Positions 35,453 to 43,985 of a stretch of 59,179 nucleotides of DNA are shown here, one piece after another. The notes under the pieces were generated by a model that worked only from the letters and a program-made list of their open reading frames with translations, did not search any database and was not told where the DNA came from. Where the stretch lies: the NCBI GenBank assembly GCA_013204125.1, contig JABMOP010000605.1, forward strand, positions 1 to 59,179. The letters are read 5' to 3'. The position numbers were made by a program, and so were the translations under genes. The DNA is from Rhodospirillales bacterium. GTDB taxonomy: Bacteria > Pseudomonadota > Alphaproteobacteria > Rhodospirillales > UBA2165. Positions within the stretch are counted from its first letter, which is position 1. Every line of letters starts with the position of its first letter.

Positions 35453-36649
35453 TCATACTCCGATTCGAGTGTAGACTCGCTTTTCGCTTTCTATTGCGGC
35501 AAGTTTGAATTGACCGGACGTTGGATCCGGACAACTGTCATTGAGTGACATATTTTCATAATCAATTATTGATTTTTCATACTCTTCAATGGAAATTCTT
35601 CGGCGCGCGCTAAGGGCCTGCTCGACTTTCAATTGATCTGCCATTTCGGCCCAAGTGTCCCTGAATTCTCCACGTAGCAAAGCAGCTCCGCAGCCGGAAC
35701 CATAGGAAAACAAATAGCAGCCATCCAGATCCTCTTTTAATTTCGTAGGATCAGTGGTTTCGGACAAAGAAAATTCAAGCTGGCTGGCCAAAGACAGCCA
35801 CAGGCTGCCAGTGTAGATATTCCCGATGCGCGCGGAAAATCGGCAGGATCGCTCCACCTTGGCGACAAAATGTTGTTTCCAATCGATTTTTTCATCAATC
35901 ATTACGGCGATACGCGCGTGCACTTGCTGCACCAGCTTTGGATAGGGCGTATGGTAAATAAAGGCGGAATTGCCATTAATTTTTTCAAGGGCCCCAAAAC
36001 ACGAATTTGCAGCGTCGATATAGCATTGCGTAGAATACAAGCCGTCAACGATCGGGTAAATTTTATCGAGGGGTTTCCAAAAATCCCAAACTTGTCGGCT
36101 ATAGGTGCTTAATTCCTCGAGTGAAAGCAATCTGGGGTTTCTACTCAATAACATGGCGACGGCGCCGGCGCCTTGCGTTGGCTCACCCAAGCTTTCTTTG
36201 CCGTATCTGGCAATATCAGAAGCGATAACCAGCGCATATTTATTTTTTGGATTATGCAGCCAATCGAGCGCCGCCAAAACGCCATATGTGGCACCGGCAC
36301 AAGCGTGCACAATATCATAGGTCCGGCAGGATGTTGAGATTCCCAGCAAGTCATGCACATGAGCGGCTGTCGGTTTTGATTTGTCCACGGCGCTCTCGGT
36401 GCCGATAACCAACATTCCAACGTCTTCAGGAGACACCCCTGCCTCTTGCAATACTTTAAGGCCTGCGTTGGCGGCCAGCACGACGACGTCTTCGCTTGGC
36501 ATAGCAACCGCCGCGTTGTGGATTCCTATTCCTACCAAATATTTCTTAGCGTCAATATTTCTTGCCGCAGCCAAGTCGGTCAAATCGAGATACTGATCGG
36601 GAAAATAGACGGCAAGATGGTCCAACCCTATTACGTCTGTATTATTCAT
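35453..36649 (-). CDS. HMG-CoA synthase family protein
   Basis: 398 residues, about the length of bacterial HMG-CoA synthase. The catalytic set is visible: Glu85 in IGTESAVDKSK, Cys117 in IVHACAGATYG and His233 in FIYHTPYPKLV, matching Glu79, Cys111 and His233 of the well-studied bacterial MvaS. HMG synthases condense acetyl with an acetoacetyl-thioester to form the branched 3-hydroxy-3-methylglutaryl group. There is no other mevalonate gene near it. With ACP, KAS III and MaoC it is like the beta-branching cassettes of polyketide synthesis, here inside a glycan locus. The acyl group formed is inferred, not shown. Confidence 0.9.
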   Translation of the reverse strand: MNNTDVIGLDHLAVYFPDQYLDLTDLAAARNIDAKKYLVGIGIHNAAVAMPSEDVVVLAANAGLKVLQEAGVSPEDVGMLVIGTESAVDKSKPTAAHVHDLLGISTSCRTYDIVHACAGATYGVLAALDWLHNPKNKYALVIASDIARYGKESLGEPTQGAGAVAMLLSRNPRLLSLEELSTYSRQVWDFWKPLDKIYPIVDGLYSTQCYIDAANSCFGALEKINGNSAFIYHTPYPKLVQQVHARIAVMIDEKIDWKQHFVAKVERSCRFSARIGNIYTGSLWLSLASQLEFSLSETTDPTKLKEDLDGCYLFSYGSGCGAALLRGEFRDTWAEMADQLKVEQALSARRRISIEEYEKSIIDYENMSLNDSCPDPTSGQFKLAAIESEKRVYTRIGV

Positions 36650-36702
36650 GGCGATGTAAAATTATTCATTTAATTGTCGTCGGTCTTTTATGCGGTGTTT
36701 GG

Positions 36703-37500
36703 TCATTCGCGCCAGGGCGACTGCGTGGGCGGGCGATCACACCAGATATATATATCTTCGGTCATTAGATCGGTTACGGCTTTTACAAAATTTCCCATTG
36801 AATAAGCATAAACATGGCCGGCACCAAGGGGATAATTTTTGACCAGATCAGTTTCGTCGAGGTGTTGGAAAATCCATTTTGTGTTGCTTCGCTCAATGCC
36901 GCAATCGCGGTACCACACATGTAAATAGAATGGCTCGACAGTCTTCTCACCGTCCCGCATCACCGGATGCATAAATTCCTTGGTATAGCGGTATGGAACG
37001 GCCATGATTTGCTCGACATGATGGACCGTACTGCAGGTGTGGCGTGGATATAGACCGATACTTATGCTCAATGTGTCCATGCTCGCCATTCTGCCCTCTG
37101 GCGTATTAGGGCCGAAGGCATGCCGCGAAACATTTTGCGTAATCTCCCCAGCCTGGGGGCCAATAGCGGCATAGGATACGAAAGGATGAAAACTGCGCAA
37201 GGCCTCGGGTTGGCGCCGCACGAACTCGGATAATTGTCCAACTTGGTAAACCGGCGTCGTGGCAGGGTCGAACACAATATCCGTATTGCAAAGATTGGTT
37301 GATCCCGTTGGCACCACCAACGTTCCTTCCGGCCCTAACAATTCCAGGAGCGCCTTGAAATGAGCTTCGAGTACCGCCGTTCCGCTCATATCTTCGTAAA
37401 CCATCAGAGGCACGAGATCAGAGGTCACGTAAACAACGCTGGCCTGATCAACGCCCAGTGCTGCATAGGTTTCAAGAATATCGTCGAAAGAATATGCCAT
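36703..37500 (-). CDS. AAC(3)-family N-acyltransferase
   Basis: 265 residues from the ATG at 37500 (MAYSFDDILETY), two bases after the stop of the amidotransferase gene; the longer ATG at 37539 would overlap that gene. Family marks are LLGPEGTLVVPTGS, RSFHPFVSYAAIGP and STVHHVEQ. The family is best known for aminoglycoside N3-acetyltransferases, but members inside glycan loci acylate amino sugars. Its place between wbpG copy 2 and the HMGS/ACP block makes it the prime candidate for moving the special acyl group to a sugar amine. Drug resistance is unlikely from context. Confidence 0.85.
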   Translation of the reverse strand: MAYSFDDILETYAALGVDQASVVYVTSDLVPLMVYEDMSGTAVLEAHFKALLELLGPEGTLVVPTGSTNLCNTDIVFDPATTPVYQVGQLSEFVRRQPEALRSFHPFVSYAAIGPQAGEITQNVSRHAFGPNTPEGRMASMDTLSISIGLYPRHTCSTVHHVEQIMAVPYRYTKEFMHPVMRDGEKTVEPFYLHVWYRDCGIERSNTKWIFQHLDETDLVKNYPLGAGHVYAYSMGNFVKAVTDLMTEDIYIWCDRPPTQSPWRE

Positions 37501-37502
37501 CT

Positions 37503-38828
37503 TTAACCATCTTGCCAAACCGTGTGGCGCAAAGACCAAGCGGCGTTTTCATATTTCCATAGATGCGGTGATCGAAATCGATCCGCTAGATGAAGTAAAT
37601 AATCCTTGTCCATTATCGGCTGCTCGAACATGGATGAGGCGCCCGGAAATTGTTTTTCCGGAATACTCAGATAGTTCATAAGCTCATCAATGAATCGCTC
37701 GGGAAACTCGCCATCATAGCGGCGTACCAGGGCGATGCCTTCCTCCCTATTTATATCGCCGGAACGAATTTCCTGGGCGGCGTCATAGGTCGCTCGCCCA
37801 ATGCCGAACTTTATGTAAGTCGTGAAGTAGTGGAGATCGTCGATTTTGTCATCGATGCTGTTATATTTACTATATGTGCCTGGCGTTCGCTCCGGCGAAG
37901 CTTCAAATCCCCCATGTTCAACGGCGTAAAAATAACAAGTCTGCGGATGCCATTTAAGATAATAACCTAGATAATGGACTTCCGTTTGCGCCTTTTCCAA
38001 TTCGCTGACACGGGCCGGTATATAGGGTTGTAGTTCATGCCGATCGACATCAAAATATCGAACTAAGTCGCGCAACGATACTCCACTCAAAAATAATTTT
38101 TCCTCATCTTCAACTGAATAGTATTCGGATTCTCGTTGTGATACTTCGTTATCAGCATTTGGATTACCATATTCCGCTTCGTTCTCTCCATAAAACACCA
38201 ACGGAATATCGTGCAGAACCGACATTTTTGGCGCAATGGCTTTTTGGCCAATTATGAACGGCTGAAACGGATGAAACAGGTTTTCGATAGCCAACCGTGT
38301 CAATATTCGATGAACACGTCCGTTTGGCGTTACCAGAGTATTGTCAAATCCAGAATGCAGCCACGCTTCAAAATTACGCCAGCCCCAATCGGTATAAATA
38401 TGCGGCGCCCAAGTAACCGTAAGAGGATGCATTCCGTATTTATATTTCAGAACGTGAGAGGCGTAAAAACTATCCTTACCCCCGGAACCGGGAACGATAC
38501 AGTCATAGCTGCCGTCATTTTTCCGAAATTTATTGCATAGGTCGATCAGCTGCTTTTCGCGCTCATCCCAGTCTATCTCATTTTGTTTTTTATGCGCCGC
38601 TCGACAAGGATCGCAAATGCCATTTTCGTCTATGTAGATTGTCGACTTTTTGCTTTTTATGTCGTGCTGGTACTCGACTGCCGAATTCGGGCGCTGATTT
38701 GAAATAATACAAGATTTGCAAAACCGCACATCTTCCGGCAGGCCATATTTAGCAGGTAAGGGCTTGGTCCCAGCGACGTTGGTAAATGGCGATATGTCCT
38801 CATTTTTAGGTCTGGGATAAGGTTGCAT
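37503..38828 (-). CDS. wbpG: N-acetyl sugar amidotransferase, WbpG/PseA family (copy 2)
   Basis: 441 residues from the ATG at 38828 (MQPYPRPKNE), which has GAGG 12 bases before it. Earlier ATG codons at 38903 and 38933 run into the ptmE-like gene. Cys pairs C-KS-C and C-DP-C and the PP-loop IVPGSGGKDSFY match copy 1, as do QKAIAPKMSVLHD, YGENEAEYG and PGTYSKYNSIDDKIDDLHYF. It is clearly homologous to copy 1 but distinct in length and in the middle (a DVDRHELQPYIPARVS stretch). It probably acts on the product of the legionaminate set, with ammonia from the only HisH/HisF pair some 20 kb away. Confidence 0.9.
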   Translation of the reverse strand: MQPYPRPKNEDISPFTNVAGTKPLPAKYGLPEDVRFCKSCIISNQRPNSAVEYQHDIKSKKSTIYIDENGICDPCRAAHKKQNEIDWDEREKQLIDLCNKFRKNDGSYDCIVPGSGGKDSFYASHVLKYKYGMHPLTVTWAPHIYTDWGWRNFEAWLHSGFDNTLVTPNGRVHRILTRLAIENLFHPFQPFIIGQKAIAPKMSVLHDIPLVFYGENEAEYGNPNADNEVSQRESEYYSVEDEEKLFLSGVSLRDLVRYFDVDRHELQPYIPARVSELEKAQTEVHYLGYYLKWHPQTCYFYAVEHGGFEASPERTPGTYSKYNSIDDKIDDLHYFTTYIKFGIGRATYDAAQEIRSGDINREEGIALVRRYDGEFPERFIDELMNYLSIPEKQFPGASSMFEQPIMDKDYLLHLADRFRSPHLWKYENAAWSLRHTVWQDG

Positions 38829-38856
38829 TCGATCTTCGGTCCTCGCGGGTTTGCGG

Positions 38857-39909
38857 TCATGGAAATATTTTTGAAAATTCGTAATTGGCTCGCTGGAAAT
38901 CATCGATCTTCCCCACGTCGATCCAATATTCACGAACCGGAAAAACAGTGGATTTCATCCCAGTTCCTATAATCAGTTTGAACAGGTCCGTCATGTCCAG
39001 ATGTTCGTCTTTTACGATCAATTTGAGGATTTCAGGCTCGAGAACATAGATCCCCGCATTAACAAAAGACGTGTAAACCGGCTTTTCCTCTAGGTCGACA
39101 ACATATTGGTTGTCGATGGTTACCACGCCAAAGGGAACCTGGTAATCGTATTCACGCACGCACATGGTAGCCTGTGCGCCTTGTTCTTTATGAAAATCAA
39201 GAAGGTTATTGAAGTTTACGTTGGTCAACACATCGCCGTTCATTACAATTAACGGCTCGTTCAGATCCTCGACCGGCAGCAAACCGAGTGCGCCGGCAGT
39301 TCCCAGTTGGCTATCTTCCACCAGATATTGAATGTTCACATTCCAGTGGTCACCATTACCAAAATGCTCCTTGATCATTTCGGCTCGATAATTCACGGAT
39401 AAATAGAATTTGTAAAAATTACCATCAATAAAGGTTTTAAGTATGGTCTCGAGAACTGGATATCCGCCGACTTTCAGAAGGGGTTTGGGCCTATTTTCTG
39501 TCATTGGCATAAGTCGATGACCCAACCCGCCCGCCATAAGAATTACGCGATTATTATTTCTATCGTTCGTTTCTAAAAGCTCATCTTCGATGGTGAGTCC
39601 GACAATTTGCGACTGGGCGTTAATAATTGGAAGCTGGCGAACAGAATTCGATCTCATTATTTCGAGCATTCGCTGTTTGCCATCGTCGGGCTTAGCGACC
39701 GTGAATTCACGACGCATTATTTCTATAACTGGGGATTCCAACGAAAGGCTGCGGATTAGGCCGCGGCGAACATCACCATCGGTAACGGTTCCAATGAGTG
39801 CATCATTTTTGTCAACGACCAAGCAAACCTTTTCCACACAGTCGTCGATGATGCGGATAGCATCCGCTATTGTATGATCCGCAGAGACAACGGTCTTCTT
39901 CCATCTCAT
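38857..39909 (-). CDS. ptmE: CBS-domain sugar-1-phosphate nucleotidyltransferase (PtmE-like)
   Basis: 350 residues. Two CBS motifs come first (about 1-115: GTVTDGDVRRGLI, then VRQLPIINAQSQIVGLTIED). The nucleotidyltransferase follows with VILMAGGLGHRLMPMTENRP-type loop, LVEDSQLGTAGALGLL, IVMNGDVLTNVNF and EYWIDVGKIDDF. The same CBS-plus-transferase order occurs in Campylobacter PtmE, which makes GDP-glucosamine at the start of legionaminate synthesis. It lies two bases after legH. This suggests a GDP-linked route here too, though the base used cannot be read from motifs. Confidence 0.86.
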   Translation of the reverse strand: MRWKKTVVSADHTIADAIRIIDDCVEKVCLVVDKNDALIGTVTDGDVRRGLIRSLSLESPVIEIMRREFTVAKPDDGKQRMLEIMRSNSVRQLPIINAQSQIVGLTIEDELLETNDRNNNRVILMAGGLGHRLMPMTENRPKPLLKVGGYPVLETILKTFIDGNFYKFYLSVNYRAEMIKEHFGNGDHWNVNIQYLVEDSQLGTAGALGLLPVEDLNEPLIVMNGDVLTNVNFNNLLDFHKEQGAQATMCVREYDYQVPFGVVTIDNQYVVDLEEKPVYTSFVNAGIYVLEPEILKLIVKDEHLDMTDLFKLIIGTGMKSTVFPVREYWIDVGKIDDFQRANYEFSKIFP

Positions 39910-39911
39910 AA

Positions 39912-40565
39912 TTAAGATTCTTTCCCTATAGGTCCGGCAGGCCGCGCCGGAACACCAAAAACGGTTGCCCGAGCCGGTACGTCCCGGATCACGAGTGCGC
40001 CTGCGCCAATTACTGCACCGTCACCAATGTGAATATTCTGGATGGTTGTACTTGCACATCCGATATGACATCCGTCTCCAATTGTGACGCCGCCTGAAAT
40101 GATTGCTCCTGGCGCAATATGCACATGATCGCCGACATAATTGTCATGGTCGACAACCGCGCCACTGTTGATCAGGCTATTGTCACCGAGACGGGTGCCG
40201 GGTTGGATCACAGCTCCGGCCATAATCTGAACGCCTTCTCCGATGTCGCAGTCGGACGCGATTGACGCGGACGGGTGAACCACGGCTACAAAATCGAAAT
40301 TTCTCATTTTGAAGTGATCGAAAATTCTTTGGCGGTCGCCGGTGTCTTTGGTGGAACCGATCCCGTTGACCAATGAAATATCAGATGGGGCGATTTTATC
40401 TAAATACTCGTCACCACCTATCACCGTAACGCCATGAACCAGAGAGCCATGAAGGCTGGAATTTGCATCCAATAGGCCCGTTATTTCAATGGAATTAAGC
40501 TTAAGGGCTTCGATCAGAACTTTTCCGTGTCCACCCGCACCAATTATAATGACGGGGCGGCTCAC
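39912..40565 (-). CDS. legH: PglD/NeuD-like sugar O/N-acyltransferase (LegH candidate)
   Basis: 217 residues. The N-terminal Rossmann-like domain starts VIIIGAGGHGKVLIEAL (5-21). The C-terminal part is a left-handed beta helix of hexapeptide repeats (DIGEGVQIMAGAVIQPGTRL and on), with the catalytic His in INSGAVVDHDNYVG. PglD acetylates the 4-amino group of a UDP-diaminosugar, and LegH the equivalent step in legionaminate synthesis. It overlaps legI by four bases. NeuD-type sialate O-acetyltransferase is the alternative. Confidence 0.88.
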   Translation of the reverse strand: MSRPVIIIGAGGHGKVLIEALKLNSIEITGLLDANSSLHGSLVHGVTVIGGDEYLDKIAPSDISLVNGIGSTKDTGDRQRIFDHFKMRNFDFVAVVHPSASIASDCDIGEGVQIMAGAVIQPGTRLGDNSLINSGAVVDHDNYVGDHVHIAPGAIISGGVTIGDGCHIGCASTTIQNIHIGDGAVIGAGALVIRDVPARATVFGVPARPAGPIGKES

Positions 40566-41635
40566 GATTCAATAATCTCATCGGGGGCATAATTCCGTGA
40601 AGCAACGCGGCCCAGCCAGTCCCAATAGTGCATCGGAGAAATGCCCGTGCCGGGACGTTTGGAAGTCAAATTTTCCGAGGTAAATCGCTCTCCCATTTTT
40701 ATCGCCCGCGCGGCCACTAGGCTACGGCGAGCGGCTTGGGCGTTGCCATTTTCCGACGCCGTCGGTGCCTTAATTCCGTCGCCAAGGGATGAGGCTGCAT
40801 TGCGGATAGCGGAAATCATACCAACAAGTTCCGGCGGCTCTAGCGAAGCCAAATGATCCGGACCAGATAAAGTTCGGTCCATAGTAAAATGTTTTTCTAT
40901 TACTTCGGCGCCGAGGGATACAGCAGCAATCGCAATTTCCGATCCTAGCGTGTGGTCGGAATATCCCACGGGTAGGCCGAATACATCGCGCATATGATCC
41001 ATTGCACGTAAATTAACTTCCTCCATTGGCGCCGGGTATTCGGTGGTGCAGTGGAGCAGCGTAACCTTTTCCAGAAGAACCTTTTTCCCTTCCTCAGAAG
41101 CATAGGCCTCTTCGAAGCCACCCCTATTTGGATCATCACCGCCGTCAATATAGCCGAATGCAAGGACGCCGAGAGCAGCCTCAATATCCGAGAGATCGGC
41201 CATCCCCGTTGATAAAATTATCGGCTTTCCCGTTTCCGCCGCTTCCAATAACAAGTGCCCGTTGGTCAACTCTCCAGATGCAATCTTAATCAATGGAACA
41301 TCAAGATCGTCGGTAAGGAAATGCAGGCTATCGACATCAAATGGAGTAGAGAGAAATGTGATCCGCTTTTTACTGCAGTAATTTGCCAATTCATGAAATG
41401 ACTGGCGATCCAGCTGAAGACGGCGCAATAAATCCAACTGGCTTTCCGCATTTTTCGTATTTCGTGTTTGATATTCCGCTTTCGCCGCACTCGCAGTTAC
41501 AATCTGTTCAGGTTGATAGGTCTGAAACTTTACCGCATCTGCACCGGCGCCAGCGGCGACGTCGATCATTTGAAGTGCAATATCCAAATCACCGCAATGA
41601 TTAACACCCGCTTCAGCAATGATAAAGGGGATCAA
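40562..41635 (-). CDS. legI: nonulosonic acid synthase, LegI/NeuB type (canonical copy)
   Basis: 357 residues. FIIAEAGVNHCGD, AVKFQTYQPE, ILSTGMADLSDIEAAL, LLHCTTEYPAP and VGYSDHTLGSEIA are typical, and the substrate-side KHFTMDRTLSGPDHLASLEP is the usual form. A SAF domain ends the protein (RSLVAARAIKMGERF). It condenses phosphoenolpyruvate with 2,4-diacetamido-2,4,6-trideoxymannose (LegI) or ManNAc (NeuB). LegB, LegC and LegG neighbours favour legionaminate. Four-base overlaps on both sides. Confidence 0.92.
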   Translation of the reverse strand: MIPFIIAEAGVNHCGDLDIALQMIDVAAGAGADAVKFQTYQPEQIVTASAAKAEYQTRNTKNAESQLDLLRRLQLDRQSFHELANYCSKKRITFLSTPFDVDSLHFLTDDLDVPLIKIASGELTNGHLLLEAAETGKPIILSTGMADLSDIEAALGVLAFGYIDGGDDPNRGGFEEAYASEEGKKVLLEKVTLLHCTTEYPAPMEEVNLRAMDHMRDVFGLPVGYSDHTLGSEIAIAAVSLGAEVIEKHFTMDRTLSGPDHLASLEPPELVGMISAIRNAASSLGDGIKAPTASENGNAQAARRSLVAARAIKMGERFTSENLTSKRPGTGISPMHYWDWLGRVASRNYAPDEIIES

Positions 41636-42819
41636 TTCGTTAATTGTATTTTGCCTGGCAGGTCAAAAAATTTCTTCCGTTTAAGCACGGCTAAGTCACA
41701 ATCCTCCAAATACCGGGTGATCGCTTTCGCCGTACCACCTTTGCCAAAAGGTGTTTCTTGGTTTCGGATGCTGGCGCGAAATTCGGCGTCTTTGGTTTTA
41801 TCGATCGCCCGCCGAATCTCTATTTTACTTGCGCCACAATCTATAACCGACGTTGCTCGGAGTCTGCCGCGTTGGCGATCCCCGATATTAACGGTAGGCA
41901 CCTTCATGATTGGCGCCTCGATCACGCCACTCGATGAATTTCCAAGCACGGCCGTCGCCAGCGCCATCAACGATAGATAGTTTCGCAGCCCGAGTGAATC
42001 ATACAAAGTGGCTTGTCCGGGGTGATTTTTTACGTACTCGTGAATTAATTCATTGATCTGCGAGTATCCGGGATCGGCATTTACTCCAGTAAAAATTACA
42101 TTCGATTCGCTGCGTTCATTGAGCGCCTCAAGCAAGGCCGAAATCCCATCTTTCCCACTGTTCTTTTCGAGAGTTTCAGGATGGTATGTTACGAGAAAAA
42201 CTGATTCCTTGAGTTGGATTTTTAGAATTTTTTCAAGTTCCGACTGGTCCAGTAAATCGGCACCAAGCACATTGTCTACGGCCAAGGCGCCAACATTCAA
42301 CACGCGCTCTGGATTTTCGCCCAACTGGATTACTCTCCGCGAATATTCTTCACTCGCAGTAAAATGCAGAGAGGCCAATTTTGTGATCGCATGGCGGAGA
42401 GAATCATCCATAGCCGCTTCGGTAATTTCACCACCCTGAATGTGAGCAAGGCTAATACCCTGAATGAAGGCTGCCTGAGAAGCCGCAAACATTTCATAAC
42501 GATCGCCAAAAGCGACCATAATATCCGGCTTTAATCGGTCCAAGGCCAGGGCCATGGCCGAAACGCCTTCACCGGTGGCTACGGCGACCGAAAGGGCGGA
42601 ATCATCCGCCGGTTCAATTCCAACTCTTTCGTCGATGTGTAGTCCATCCTCGGTTATTTCCGCCACTGTATTGCCAAACCGGGGCGACAAATGAGAACCG
42701 GTAACAACTAGTTGCAAAATCAGGCTTTGATTGAGATTTATTTCGTGAAGCAAGCTTCGCATATGGCCAAAATCGGCGCGCGTACCGGTCACAACGCATA
42801 TTCTTCTGGGCGTTAACAT
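41632..42819 (-). CDS. legG: UDP/GDP-sugar 2-epimerase, hydrolysing (LegG/NeuC type)
   Basis: 395 residues. CVVTGTRADFGHMRSLL, MVAFGDRYEMFAASQ, IAHIQGGEITEAAMDDSLRH and VLGNSSSGVIEAPI are the classical NeuC/LegG motifs. The enzyme splits the nucleotide and inverts C2 to give the free sugar for LegI. Legionaminate, not pseudaminate, is implied: the pseudaminate route uses a PseG hydrolase with no epimerisation, and I see no pseG. It overlaps legI by four bases and shares one base with legC. Confidence 0.92.
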   Translation of the reverse strand: MLTPRRICVVTGTRADFGHMRSLLHEINLNQSLILQLVVTGSHLSPRFGNTVAEITEDGLHIDERVGIEPADDSALSVAVATGEGVSAMALALDRLKPDIMVAFGDRYEMFAASQAAFIQGISLAHIQGGEITEAAMDDSLRHAITKLASLHFTASEEYSRRVIQLGENPERVLNVGALAVDNVLGADLLDQSELEKILKIQLKESVFLVTYHPETLEKNSGKDGISALLEALNERSESNVIFTGVNADPGYSQINELIHEYVKNHPGQATLYDSLGLRNYLSLMALATAVLGNSSSGVIEAPIMKVPTVNIGDRQRGRLRATSVIDCGASKIEIRRAIDKTKDAEFRASIRNQETPFGKGGTAKAITRYLEDCDLAVLKRKKFFDLPGKIQLTN

Positions 42820-43964
42820 TAAATCGTTTTTACCCCGCGACGCAGGGCATCAATGACCCGTTCCTGATCAATCTCGGTTAAAGCAGTCGAGCAAGGAAGC
42901 GTAACAATCCTTTGCCATAAATCTTCGCAAACTCTTTGCTCTGTCTTCGGCGCCGTTAGATAAGGTTTTTGCAAGTGCACCGGACACCAAAAAGGGCGAC
43001 TGTCAATGTCTGCATCCCGCAGAAATTTACGGAGTTGATCGGCAGCTTTGACATCAGCCGCAACCAGCCCGGAATACCAGCAAGCTCCCAAAACCGAGGG
43101 TATCGAAGGAAATGGTTCTAGTTGAGGCAATTCCGCTATCGCCGCGTCGTAGCGCCGCCGAATCAACTGCTTGGCGATTGTAAAATCCGTCAATCGCTCA
43201 ATCTGGGCGCACCCGACGGCGGCGGCAAGATTTGTCATTCGGTAGTTAAAGCCAACTTGATCATGACTGTAGCCATCTCCCCGGCGCGCGGTTGTCGTCA
43301 GGTGCCTCACTTTTGCCAATAGATCTTCAACATTCCCACTGACGGCCCCTCCGCCGCCCGCGGTAATTGTCTTATTGCCGTTGAAAGAATAAACCGTCAA
43401 ATCCGCGCCCAAATGACCCACGGGCCGGCCTTTATATGTAGCGCCTATGGCGGCCGCTGCATCGGCGATGACGGGAATATTTAAACTTTTAGCAAGCGGA
43501 ACCAGCTCATCCATATCAGCGGGTAGGCCGAGCACATAGACCGGCAAAATGGCAGCGACTCTCCGGCCCGTCGGCTTATGAAATGTCCCCCCTGAGCGTT
43601 GTTCACACTCCGTCAGCAATCGTTCCCGCAGCAGGTTAATATTCACTGTCCAGGTCGTCGAATCTACATCGAACAACCACGGAACCGCACCACAGTAATC
43701 AATTGCGTTGGCGCTAGCGATGAACGTGTAGCTCGGCAAAATCACTAAATCGTCACGGGCCACTCCCAACGCCTTTAGCGCAACATGTATGCCAGCTGTG
43801 CCAGTCGAAGTGGCCACGGAAAATTTGTTCCCAACCGCCTGACCGATAAGATTTTCAAAACGATCAACGAACGGTCCGACAGAAGAAACATAGTTACTGT
43901 CAATACATTCTTGAAGGTATTTGGCTTCATTGCCGGTGAGTTCTGGAACCGCTAAGGGAATCAA
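42819..43964 (-). CDS. legC: PLP-dependent sugar aminotransferase (LegC, DegT/DnrJ/EryC1/StrS)
   Basis: 381 residues. PLP lysine is Lys198 in YSFNGNKTITAGGGGAV. Other marks are SNYVSSVGPFVDRFE, SGTAGIH-like ATSTGTAGIHVAL, PSYTFIASANAI and VIADAAAAIGA. It converts the 4-keto sugar made by the dehydratase to the 4-amino sugar. FNGNK is the LegC-like form of the lysine site. It lies 21 bases after legB and overlaps legG by one base. Confidence 0.93.
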   Translation of the reverse strand: MIPLAVPELTGNEAKYLQECIDSNYVSSVGPFVDRFENLIGQAVGNKFSVATSTGTAGIHVALKALGVARDDLVILPSYTFIASANAIDYCGAVPWLFDVDSTTWTVNINLLRERLLTECEQRSGGTFHKPTGRRVAAILPVYVLGLPADMDELVPLAKSLNIPVIADAAAAIGATYKGRPVGHLGADLTVYSFNGNKTITAGGGGAVSGNVEDLLAKVRHLTTTARRGDGYSHDQVGFNYRMTNLAAAVGCAQIERLTDFTIAKQLIRRRYDAAIAELPQLEPFPSIPSVLGACWYSGLVAADVKAADQLRKFLRDADIDSRPFWCPVHLQKPYLTAPKTEQRVCEDLWQRIVTLPCSTALTEIDQERVIDALRRGVKTI

Positions 43965-43985
43965 TTAAATTTCCTTGGTCTCTGC

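Noticed and set aside
36703..37500. Aminoglycoside resistance gene (AAC(3))
   Set aside because: The family match is real, but the gene lies inside a glycan array next to acyl-making genes; sugar acylation is more likely.
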